Below are positions 57,552 through 64,000 of a stretch of DNA of 64,000 nt, piece after piece. The stretch lies in the NCBI RefSeq assembly GCF_025567315.1, contig NZ_JAOQJE010000004.1:62001-126000 (forward strand), given 5' to 3'. Position numbers and translations under genes: made by a program. The stretch comes from Agathobaculum ammoniilyticum. GTDB lineage: Bacteria; Bacillota; Clostridia; Oscillospirales; Butyricicoccaceae. A model generated the notes under the pieces. The model was given only the letters and a program-made list of their open reading frames with translations. It was not told where the DNA came from and searched no databases. Within the stretch, counting starts at the first letter, position 1; every line of letters begins with the position of its first letter.

Positions 57552-58003
57552 ACGTCCACCCATGCCTTGTAGCCGGAGAACTGCTCCAGCTCCGGAATGG
57601 TCAGCTCGATGGCAGAGTTCGCGGAGCCGCAGGCGGGGAATACCGTTTCGAACCGGTGGAGTGATTCATCCAGGAAAACGGTCACGCCGGAGTTGATGCC
57701 GAACGGGCAGACCCCGCCGACCGCGTGGCCGATTTCCGGCTCGACCTCATCAAAGGCGAGCATTTTTGCCTTGCAGCCGAAGCGGGCCTTGTATTTGGGA
57801 TTATCCACCTTAGCGTCGCCTGCGGTGACAATCAGGATTACGCCGCCGTTCGTGCGGAACGACAGCGTTTTGGCAATGCGGGCCGGCTCGCAACCGACAG
57901 CTTGTGCCGCCAGCTCGACGGTGGCGGAGGAGGTGTCGAATTCCAACACGCGTTGCGCCGCACCGAAGCGGGACAAATGGTTTTTTGCTTTTTCAATAGA
58001 CAT
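57527..58003 (-). CDS. YbaK/EbsC aminoacyl-tRNA deacylase
   Basis: A 158-residue protein with the YbaK fold; lysine in A-K-T-L-S-F and G-G-V-C-P-F-G-I are diagnostic. It clears misacylated Cys-tRNA-Pro and similar. Overlaps DUF1836 gene end. Confidence 0.9.
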   Translation of the reverse strand: MSIEKAKNHLSRFGAAQRVLEFDTSSATVELAAQAVGCEPARIAKTLSFRTNGGVILIVTAGDAKVDNPKYKARFGCKAKMLAFDEVEPEIGHAVGGVCPFGINSGVTVFLDESLHRFETVFPACGSANSAIELTIPELEQFSGYKAWVDVCKGWREA

Positions 58004-58536
58004 CAGGTAGTTCCTCCACTCTGTTCCGGTATGGTATCGATCAGGCGCTCGCATAGGCGGCGCAGATAGATCGCGGTTTCGCTCAGCGTCAGGCAAAGCA
58101 CGAGACGCTCGTCCGGATCATGCGGGTCGGCGGGCAGATACTCGCGCAGCAGGGGCGGGATAAGCGCGCGGATGCGCTCCTTGTTCTGGAGCAGCCGCGT
58201 ATAGCCGGCCTCAAAATCCACGCCGTCCCGTCCGGTCAGGGCCTTCACGTCGCTGAGCTTGAGCGTCTGCTTGAGATGGTAGACGCAGAGCAGCTGCATG
58301 ATTTGCTGGCGGGTGTATTTTTTGCCGCGCACGGGCGCCAGCAAGCCCTCCTTGACATAGTTGTGGACCATGGTTTTTGTCAGCAACTTGTCAGTTGGGT
58401 CGCGTTTTTCCGCCGAAAGTGTCTCGTCGAACAGCGACAACACCTGGTCCATATACAGATCAAGCCGCGGCACATCGGCAGGCTGGATATCCTGATCGGA
58501 AAAAACCTCGTCGATCAGCGCATCAAGCTCGGACAT
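58003..58536 (-). CDS. DUF1836 MerR-like protein
   Basis: A 177-residue protein with T-K-T-M-V-H-N-Y-V-K-E-G-L and R-Q-Q-I-M-Q-L-L-C-V-Y-H-L-K, a MerR-type winged helix. Common in clostridia, role unknown. First gene of the operon. Confidence 0.85.
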   Translation of the reverse strand: MSELDALIDEVFSDQDIQPADVPRLDLYMDQVLSLFDETLSAEKRDPTDKLLTKTMVHNYVKEGLLAPVRGKKYTRQQIMQLLCVYHLKQTLKLSDVKALTGRDGVDFEAGYTRLLQNKERIRALIPPLLREYLPADPHDPDERLVLCLTLSETAIYLRRLCERLIDTIPEQSGGTT

Positions 58537-58561
58537 GCGTTCACCTCATTCCTTTCCTTAT

Positions 58562-58590
58562 ATTATAGTCCTTTCCCTCGGCCGGTGCAA
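58562..58590 (-). promoter_or_regulatory. Promoter of DUF1836-thiE operon
   Basis: Minus strand TTGCAC (58590-58585), 17 bp, TATAAT (58567-58562). Confidence 0.75.
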
Positions 58591-58615
58591 GGGTGCGGGC
58601 TATCTGTCCGGCGGC

Positions 58616-59404
58616 TCACTTTTGGAAAATATCGAGCGCATGGCTGGTGACGCCCGCCAGATCCGGCCGCTCGCAGGTGGCGAAGTGGTATTTCAGATAC
58701 AGTGCGAAGGCCGCTTCGTCCATTTGGTCGACCGCCTCGCGCATGAACAGGGCACAGCCATCCGACGCCACATAATGCAGGCGGGTCACGGGGAAATCCG
58801 CCATCAGTTTGTCGATATCCTCCTTGCGAACAAGCTCGAACAGGTCCTTTGGCTGCGAGGTAGCGGCAAAGGTTTCCGCATCGAGCAGTCCGTCGCGGAT
58901 ATACGCGCGCACATCGATATTGCCCCGGTGGAAGCCTTCGTCCAGCAGGCAGCCGTCAGAGATGACATAAGCGGCGAAAACAATACCGCCCGGCTTTGTT
59001 ACGCGGAGCGCCTCCCGCAGTGCCTGCTGCTTGTCCCGCTTGGTGTAGAGGTGGTACAGCGGCCCGAGCAGCAGCGTGATATCGTATGTGCCGTTCGGAA
59101 AGGCGGACAGATCCAGTGCGTTGCCCTGAACGACGCGCACCTTTTCCTGGGGCTGGGTGTGCGCGCGGAACACCTCGATGTTGTGTTCGACCAGCTCCAC
59201 CGCGTCCACGGTGTAGCCCTGCTGCGCGAGCGCGTGGGAGTAGCGGCCGGTTCCCGCGCCGATTTCAAGCACGCGGCTGCCGGGGGACAGGTATTTCCCG
59301 ATGTAATGCATGGTGGTCAGAAACTCAACCGTTCCGTGCGGGAGCCGCAGCCGGCTGTCCTCGTCATAGTGGTTGTAGAAATCGATCAGATAACGGTTGT
59401 CCAT
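58616..59404 (-). CDS. SAM-dependent methyltransferase
   Basis: A 262-residue class I methylase: V-L-E-I-G-A-G-T-G-R-Y near residue 46, L-L-L-G-P-L-Y-H-L. ATG 59404 has AAAAGGAGG. The target is unknown. Confidence 0.85.
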   Translation of the reverse strand: MDNRYLIDFYNHYDEDSRLRLPHGTVEFLTTMHYIGKYLSPGSRVLEIGAGTGRYSHALAQQGYTVDAVELVEHNIEVFRAHTQPQEKVRVVQGNALDLSAFPNGTYDITLLLGPLYHLYTKRDKQQALREALRVTKPGGIVFAAYVISDGCLLDEGFHRGNIDVRAYIRDGLLDAETFAATSQPKDLFELVRKEDIDKLMADFPVTRLHYVASDGCALFMREAVDQMDEAAFALYLKYHFATCERPDLAGVTSHALDIFQK

Positions 59405-59471
59405 GATCGAAAGCCTCCTTTTGGGGAAATCGATGCGCCTGCCGCCGGACGGCCTGCGGCGTATTGCTGTG

Positions 59472-59500
59472 ATTATACCACAGACCGGAACCGGCCGCAA
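59472..59500 (-). promoter_or_regulatory. Promoter of methyltransferase gene
   Basis: Minus strand TTGCGG (59500-59495), 17 bp, TATAAT (59477-59472). Confidence 0.65.
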
Positions 59501-59513
59501 GACGGCCGGCAGG

Positions 59514-59542
59514 TGGACAGCGGCACAAAAATATGCTATACT
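59514..59542 (+). promoter_or_regulatory. Promoter of deacetylase gene
   Basis: TGGACA (59514-59519), 17 bp, TATACT (59537-59542). Confidence 0.6.
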
Positions 59543-59591
59543 TAAACAATAAACCATGGGGGATTGCGATAAAAGGGGGCAAACCAGTGCG

Positions 59592-60824
59592 ATGAAACGG
59601 TTTTTGAGGGATGGGCTTTTGGCGGCCTGCCTTGCGGTGATGCTTTCCGCTTTCGGAACCTGCGGTGCGGCCGGCACGAAACTGCCGGTGCTGATGTATC
59701 ACGATTTGACGACCGACCCGTCCAAAACCAACAGCATGACGGTCACGGACGAACGGTTCCGGCTGGATATGGAATTTTTACAGCAGTTCGGCTATACGCC
59801 GCTGCTGCCGGCGGACCTGATCAATATTCGGGAAGGGAAAATGCAGCTGCCGGACAAGGCGGTGATGGTAACCTTCGACGATGGCTACCGCTCCAACTAT
59901 GATTATGCTTATCCGGTGCTGCAGAACACCGGTATGAAAGCCGCGATTGCGGTTGTTGCGCATAATATCCGGCAGGAAGGGGACGCCGATTCCGCACGGC
60001 ACAATATGACCTGGGATGAGCTGCGGGAGATGGTGGACAGCGGCGCTGTCGAGGTCGGCTCGCATACCTATAACCTGCATAACCCGCAGTATGGCGGAAA
60101 CAACGCGCCCGATGGCATCAACGGGGTGATGCGCCTTAAGGGAGAATCGCGCAGCGCGTATAACGCGCGGGTGGGCGGTGACCTGTCGAGCAGCGTACAG
60201 TTGATCCTGACGCATACCGGCCAGGAAAAGGTCAATTATTTTTCCTACCCGTTCGGCGCGTATGACAGTTGGATGCCGGACTTGCTGGCACAGGCGGGGA
60301 TACAGGTCAGCGCGCTGACCAATCCTGGTCTGTCCGAGATTTCCGTTACCCTACAGGGTCTTTCGCGTTACGGGATCACGATGGACCGGCCGGTGTCCGC
60401 GCTGCTGCGGCAGACCGACCAGGCGGTTCCGGCGCTGGCCGCGGTATCGGTCAACGGGGAGCTGGCCAAGCTGCCGGCCTACTACATCAATGGCAACAAT
60501 TATGTGCGCGTGCGGGACGTTGCGGTCCTGCTGGGGGGAACGGGCAGCGCGTTTAACGTAGAGTGGAACAGCGGGAAAAATCGCGTGGAGCTGCAGTCGT
60601 TTACGCCATACACGCCGCTGGGGACGGAAAACGCGCCCCTGTCCGGCGAGACCCGCACGGTTCAGTCCATCACAGAGCCGACCGTGGCGGACAGCGTACC
60701 CAGCATGGTCGCGGCTTATAATGTTGACGGGTATACCTATTATAAGCTGCGTAGTCTGGGCGACCTGTGCGGTTTTGCAGTCGATTGGGACGAGGAATCG
60801 CAGACGGTCATTGTAACCGCTTAA
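59592..60824 (+). CDS. Secreted polysaccharide deacetylase with Cu-amine-oxidase N-type domain
   Basis: A 410-residue secreted protein. Signal peptide at residues 1-30, then a NodB domain (L-M-Y-H-D-L, V-T-F-D-D-G-Y metal/catalytic Asp, G-S-H-T metal His, S-Y-P-F-G). The last 120 residues contain Y-Y-I-N-G-N-N-Y-V-R-V-R-D and Y-Y-K-L-R-S-L-G-D-L, repeats of the copper amine oxidase N-terminal type. Acts on wall or surface glycans. Confidence 0.88.
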   Translation: MKRFLRDGLLAACLAVMLSAFGTCGAAGTKLPVLMYHDLTTDPSKTNSMTVTDERFRLDMEFLQQFGYTPLLPADLINIREGKMQLPDKAVMVTFDDGYRSNYDYAYPVLQNTGMKAAIAVVAHNIRQEGDADSARHNMTWDELREMVDSGAVEVGSHTYNLHNPQYGGNNAPDGINGVMRLKGESRSAYNARVGGDLSSSVQLILTHTGQEKVNYFSYPFGAYDSWMPDLLAQAGIQVSALTNPGLSEISVTLQGLSRYGITMDRPVSALLRQTDQAVPALAAVSVNGELAKLPAYYINGNNYVRVRDVAVLLGGTGSAFNVEWNSGKNRVELQSFTPYTPLGTENAPLSGETRTVQSITEPTVADSVPSMVAAYNVDGYTYYKLRSLGDLCGFAVDWDEESQTVIVTA

Positions 60825-60829
60825 AAGGG

Positions 60830-60866
60830 AAATACACCTGCTCGAAAAGGCAGGTGTATTTTTTGC
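60830..60866 (+). terminator. Terminator
   Basis: AATACACCTGC pairs with GCAGGTGTATT, ending in TTTTTTG. Confidence 0.8.
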
Positions 60867-60897
60867 TTGCAAGGGAAAAATGTTTACAAAACAGTGC

Positions 60898-60954
60898 TTG
60901 CATTTTTTGAAAAATGTAGTATCATAAAAGATATAAAATAGTTTTATAAACTAT
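60898..60954 (+). promoter_or_regulatory. Promoter and dyad before hemolysin III gene
   Basis: TTGCAT (60898), 16 bp, TATCAT (60920-60925). Just downstream ATAGTTT-TAT-AAACTAT (60938-60954) is a perfect 7-bp dyad, a likely operator; the regulator is unknown. Confidence 0.55.
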
Positions 60955-60976
60955 ATTAAATTGAGGAGGAAACAAT

Positions 60977-61630
60977 ATGCCCCGCGTATTCCAGAAAGCC
61001 AGGGAGCCGTTTTCCAGTTATTCACATTTTGTGGGCGCGGTGCTCAGCGGGCTTGGTTTGCTGATCGTACTGGTGCGGTTGCTGTTCGGCAGTGCGGTAT
61101 CAGGTTCGCTGGCTGCTGCGGCCGTTATCTTCTGCCTTTCCTTGATCGCTCTGTATTCCGCAAGCAGCGTGTACCACTTTTCCGAGAAGGGCGAAGCAGT
61201 GGTGCGGCGCCTGAAAAAGCTGGATCACAGCATGATCTATGTGCTGATCGCGGGAAGCTATACCCCGATTCTCTTACGCTATATGCCGTCGCCGCGCTGC
61301 TATGTGTTCCTTGGTGCGGTCTGGCTGGTCGCACTGGCCGGTATCGCGGTCAAGCTGCTCTGGATCGATGCGCCGCGATTGATCGGTACGGCGCTGTATC
61401 TGGTGCTTGGCTGGGCGATTGCCTTTGACTTTGGCGCGGTGCTGTCCATGCCCGTGCCGGCGATCGCCTTGCTGGCAGCAGGCGGCCTATCCTATACCGT
61501 GGGCGGTATTATTTATATGGCGAAGAAACCAAATCTCGGACCGCTGATCGGCTTCCATGAGCTGTTCCACCTGTTCGTGATCGTGGGAAGTCTGTGTCAC
61601 TACGCGATGGTTTTTTGGTATGTGCTGTGA
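60977..61630 (+). CDS. Hemolysin III / YqfA-family membrane protein
   Basis: A 217-residue, seven-helix protein. S-S-V-Y-H, L-D-H-S-M-I-Y and H-E-L-F-H ... S-L-C-H carry the conserved His of the PAQR/hemolysin III family. GGAGG precedes ATG 60977. Confidence 0.9.
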   Translation: MPRVFQKAREPFSSYSHFVGAVLSGLGLLIVLVRLLFGSAVSGSLAAAAVIFCLSLIALYSASSVYHFSEKGEAVVRRLKKLDHSMIYVLIAGSYTPILLRYMPSPRCYVFLGAVWLVALAGIAVKLLWIDAPRLIGTALYLVLGWAIAFDFGAVLSMPVPAIALLAAGGLSYTVGGIIYMAKKPNLGPLIGFHELFHLFVIVGSLCHYAMVFWYVL

Positions 61631-61800
61631 TACCGCCTTTGAGCGGAATATACAAAGCTGCCAGTGGAAAACGTGAAAACTGCACAGCGCAGGGGGAAGA
61701 GCGACCGCTATTCCCTGTCATATATACACACAAAAAGAAAAAGATTATGAATTTTGTATAAAAACAGAATGTCAGTTTATACAAAAAGATCTAATTACTG

Positions 61801-61830
61801 TTGCAGGCGAGCAAAAAAACATGGTAAAAT
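61801..61830 (+). promoter_or_regulatory. Weak promoter of orphan gene
   Basis: TTGCAG (61801), 18 bp, TAAAAT (61825-61830). Confidence 0.4.
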
Positions 61831-61884
61831 ATTTGTCAAGAAATGAGAAATCTGGTAATTTTACTTGGCAAAAGGATGAAATCA

Positions 61885-62466
61885 ATGAAGCAGATGCAGA
61901 TAAACGGGCAGGATGCCCGTCAGTCGGTATGCACCGAAATAAAGGGCGGCTGGAGCCTCCTGCGCACGTCCGACTGTGCGGAGGGGCGCGAATATGCGCT
62001 GCGGGCGCATCGGAAAACCGACCGGACCCTGCGAATACTCGAGCAGACCCTGTATGCCATGCTGGAAGGCCTGTCTGTCGCGGTGCTGGTGGAAGACAAC
62101 ACCGGCCGGATTGCGCATATGGCCATGCAGGCGGTAAAGGGGCAGGCGCCGGATTGCCGGTTGCTGGCGCGTGCCGGTGGGACCGCGTTTGTCGCGCTGC
62201 CGGAGCCGGATGCCTGCCGGACTGTGGTGGAGAAGCTGGCGGAATTGTCGCATGGCCGTGAAGATGTCCGGATTCGGATTGCCGGCTATATGGGCGCGTG
62301 CCTGCCGGAAGTCCGTTTCGCGGGCCTGCTCAAGGGCGGCGCGGACGTGGAGCTGCTTTACACAGGCGGAGCTTGTCCGGAGCTGCGGTTCCGCACGCGG
62401 CGGGAGCATATGACGGCGGATGCGGTATGGATGCGCCTGTACCCCTGCTGGCAGGCAGCGGCATAA
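61885..62466 (+). CDS. Orphan protein, unknown
   Basis: A 193-residue protein; AAAAGG lies 9 bases before ATG 61885. No signal or membrane segment; two predicted alpha-beta halves (R-I-L-E-Q-T-L-Y-A-M-L-E-G and V-E-L-L-Y-T-G-G-A-C-P-E-L). I recognise no family. Confidence 0.6.
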   Translation: MKQMQINGQDARQSVCTEIKGGWSLLRTSDCAEGREYALRAHRKTDRTLRILEQTLYAMLEGLSVAVLVEDNTGRIAHMAMQAVKGQAPDCRLLARAGGTAFVALPEPDACRTVVEKLAELSHGREDVRIRIAGYMGACLPEVRFAGLLKGGADVELLYTGGACPELRFRTRREHMTADAVWMRLYPCWQAAA

Positions 62467-62470
62467 AAGA

Positions 62471-62512
62471 GAAACCGTTTTTCCATGTACGACATGGGAA
62501 AACGGTTTTTTT
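62471..62512 (+). terminator. Terminator
   Basis: AAACCGTTTTTCCATG pairs with CATGGGAAAACGGTTT, followed by TTTTTTATTTT. Confidence 0.8.
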
Positions 62513-62531
62513 ATTTTATTTTCGGGAATAC

Positions 62532-62572
62532 TTGACAAGAGTTGAAAAGAGGAGTAAAATATCAATTGATAT
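62532..62572 (+). promoter_or_regulatory. Promoter and dyad of Fur/PerR gene
   Basis: TTGACA (62532-62537), 17 bp, TAAAAT (62555-62560), overlapped by the perfect dyad ATATCAATTGATAT (62559-62572). Autoregulation by the Fur-type protein is likely. Confidence 0.65.
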
Positions 62573-62601
62573 AAGATATTAATTAGAAAGAGGGTGACAT
62601 T

Positions 62602-62988
62602 ATGCAGACCAGAAATACTGTACAGCGTCAGATTGTCCTGCAGGCGGTATTGCGCATGCACGACCATCCAACGGCGGATACTGTATATGCGGCGGTTGCG
62701 GCGGAGCACCCGTCGATCAGCAAGGCCACAGTATACCGCAATTTGAACCAGCTGGCCAATCAGGGAGAGATCCGCCGTGTTCCTGTTCCAAACGGGGCGG
62801 ACCGCTTTGATTTCAATACCGAGGAGCATTACCATGTCCGCTGCAGCGGCTGCGGCGCGGTGTTCGATGTGTATATGCCACATATCGATAACCTGATCGA
62901 GCGCATCGACGATGCGTCTGGCGTTTCGGTGCAGCGGTACGATATTTTGTTCGAGGGTCTTTGCCCGAAATGCGGCGGCAAGGCGTAA
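62602..62988 (+). CDS. Fur/PerR-family metal-dependent regulator
   Basis: A 128-residue protein: winged helix (S-I-S-K-A-T-V-Y-R-N-L-N), H-Y-H-V-R-C-S-G-C and C-P-K-C-G with two CxxC zinc pairs. Short histidine cluster and the rubrerythrin gene downstream point to PerR-like peroxide sensing. Confidence 0.88.
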   Translation: MQTRNTVQRQIVLQAVLRMHDHPTADTVYAAVAAEHPSISKATVYRNLNQLANQGEIRRVPVPNGADRFDFNTEEHYHVRCSGCGAVFDVYMPHIDNLIERIDDASGVSVQRYDILFEGLCPKCGGKA

Positions 62989-63062
62989 CCGGTGTTATTT
63001 TGGCGGCGGAAGCGCCGTTCACAAATAAAAATCCTGTAAAAAACGAGAGGAGAAATGTTATT

Positions 63063-63602
63063 ATGGCAAACTTGAAGGGCAGCAAGACGGAAGCAAACCT
63101 CCAGACCGCTTTTGCGGGCGAGTCCATGGCGCGCAATAAATACACCTATTTTGCATCCAAGGCACGGAAGGACGGCTACGTCCAGATTGCGAAGATTTTT
63201 GAGGAAACCGCGAATAATGAGAAGGAGCATGCGAAGATCTGGTTTAAGCTGCTCAACGGCGGCATCGACGATACCGCGGCCAACCTGAAAGCGGCGGCCG
63301 AGGGTGAGAACTACGAGTGGACCGACATGTACGCGACCTTTGCCAAGGAAGCGCGCGAGGAAGGCTTCGACGATATTGCGTACCTGTTTGAAAAGGTCGG
63401 TGAGATCGAGAAGGAGCATGAGGCCCGTTACCTCAAGCTGCTCTCCAACGTGGAGAACAAGGTGGTATTCTCCCGCGACGGCGACTGCATCTGGCAGTGT
63501 TCGAACTGCGGCCACATCGTTGTTGGCAAGCAGGCGCCTGAGGTATGTCCGGTTTGCGCACATCCGCAGGCTTACTTTGAGATCAAGGCGGACAACTATT
63601 AA
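63063..63602 (+). CDS. rbr: Rubrerythrin
   Basis: A 179-residue peroxide reductase: di-iron four-helix part (N-E-K-E-H, E-I-E-K-E-H) and C-terminal rubredoxin iron site (C-S-N-C-G, C-P-V-C). Protects anaerobes from peroxide. GAGAGGAG before ATG 63063. Confidence 0.95.
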   Translation: MANLKGSKTEANLQTAFAGESMARNKYTYFASKARKDGYVQIAKIFEETANNEKEHAKIWFKLLNGGIDDTAANLKAAAEGENYEWTDMYATFAKEAREEGFDDIAYLFEKVGEIEKEHEARYLKLLSNVENKVVFSRDGDCIWQCSNCGHIVVGKQAPEVCPVCAHPQAYFEIKADNY

Positions 63603-63649
63603 GATATAAGATGCTGCGCATCCGTTCCGAAAGCGCAGGCTGAAATAAG

Positions 63650-63683
63650 AAACACCGCGGAATTTTGATTCCGCGGTGTTTTT
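63650..63683. terminator. Bidirectional terminator
   Basis: AACACCGCGGAA/TTCCGCGGTGTT stem with TTTTTT; shared by rbr and the convergent cysK. Confidence 0.8.
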
Positions 63684-64000
63684 TCAGTTTTCGGCGAACA
63701 ACGGGGTGGAGAAATACCGCTCCGCGGTATCCGGCAGGACGGTAACGACCGTTTTGCCAGTACCGAGCTTTTTGGCAAGCTGGATGGCGGCCGCGACGTT
63801 TGTACCGCTCGAAATGCCGCACATCAGCCCCTCGAGCCGCGCAAGGTCCTTGGCGGTGCGGAGCGCCTCCTCGTCCGTAACGATGTAGAGGTGGTCGTAG
63901 ATTTTGGTGTTCAGGTTTCTGGGGATGATGCCGTCGCCAATACCCATTTGCAGGTGGGTGCCGATCGAACCGCCCGACAGGATGGCGGCGTTCTCCGGCT
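63684..64000 (-). CDS. cysK: Cysteine synthase, C-terminal part (partial)
   Basis: The 3' end of a minus-strand gene that runs off the right edge; 105 codons visible. L-S-G-G-S-I-G-T-H, I-G-D-G-I-I-P and G-I-S-S-G-T-N-V-A-A-A match O-acetylserine sulfhydrylase (PLP). Start not visible. Confidence 0.88.
   Translation of the reverse strand, partial: PENAAILSGGSIGTHLQMGIGDGIIPRNLNTKIYDHLYIVTDEEALRTAKDLARLEGLMCGISSGTNVAAAIQLAKKLGTGKTVVTVLPDTAERYFSTPLFAEN

Noticed and set aside
1..64000. CRISPR arrays, tRNA or rRNA genes, insertion sequences
   Set aside because: I saw no regularly spaced repeats, cloverleaf sequences, or transposase genes. The prophage integrase is not in the window.

Overview
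The window comes from a moderately high-GC Firmicute of the class Clostridia, most likely a gut Oscillospiraceae/Butyricicoccaceae-type bacterium. The signs are strong GGAGG ribosome binding sites, a tryptophan T-box in front of the trp operon, a split transketolase, GerMN and LysM-GH18 spore-type genes, and a Fur/PerR-rubrerythrin pair. The species cannot be fixed from the sequence alone.

Positions 1 to about 37.4 kb are most of a contractile-tailed (myovirus, XkdK-type sheath) prophage; its left end and integrase lie outside the window. The order is a partial restriction-like gene, a CI-type repressor facing a Cro-type gene with resolved operators and promoters, early genes with DnaD-like and DnaB replication proteins, a ParA/ParB pair, small Cys-rich accessory genes, an assembly gap (10030-10326), a HUH Rep-like protein with its own promoter, HNH nuclease and DNA methylase, terminase, head, tail (with a -1 frameshift in the tail chaperone), baseplate, fibre, then holin and amidase. 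Insertions on the opposite strand include a HicAB toxin-antitoxin pair and a 93-residue unknown; a mirrored-promoter locus encoding a 36-residue peptide also sits inside the tail genes.

The prophage ends at about 37.41 kb inside a LysM-GH18 (SleL/YaaH-like) spore-lysin gene, which is cut off just after its MTYE motif. This suggests integration into, and disruption of, a sporulation gene.

From 38.4 kb the host chromosome follows: an SPFH/small membrane protein/Arc-type repressor module; trpEGDCFBA under a T-box; an AIM24-family protein; a GerMN protein; a sugar/polyol operon (isomerase, GPH symporter, zinc dehydrogenase, split transketolase, GldA-like dehydrogenase, AraC regulator) with no kinase; a minus-strand DUF1836-ybaK-nitrilase-thiE operon; a methyltransferase; a polysaccharide deacetylase; a hemolysin III homologue; an orphan gene; Fur/PerR plus rubrerythrin; and a partial cysK.

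The most unusual feature is at 33.65-35.30 kb. Two parallel units each carry a 12-codon leader ORF running into a G10 or G11 tract, followed by an inverted repeat and two small tail-tip cassettes that all start M-R-C-x-M. One reading frame after the G tract ends at the ATGA of the first cassette. Another stays open through the whole first cassette out of frame and ends at the ATGA of the second. The third, present one, stops at once. This looks like a three-position translational selector for tail-tip proteins. A second unusual feature is a 17-bp quasi-palindrome (consensus TGTCCAAATTGAACACC) scattered over the prophage, which may be the ParB centromere or dispersed repressor sites.
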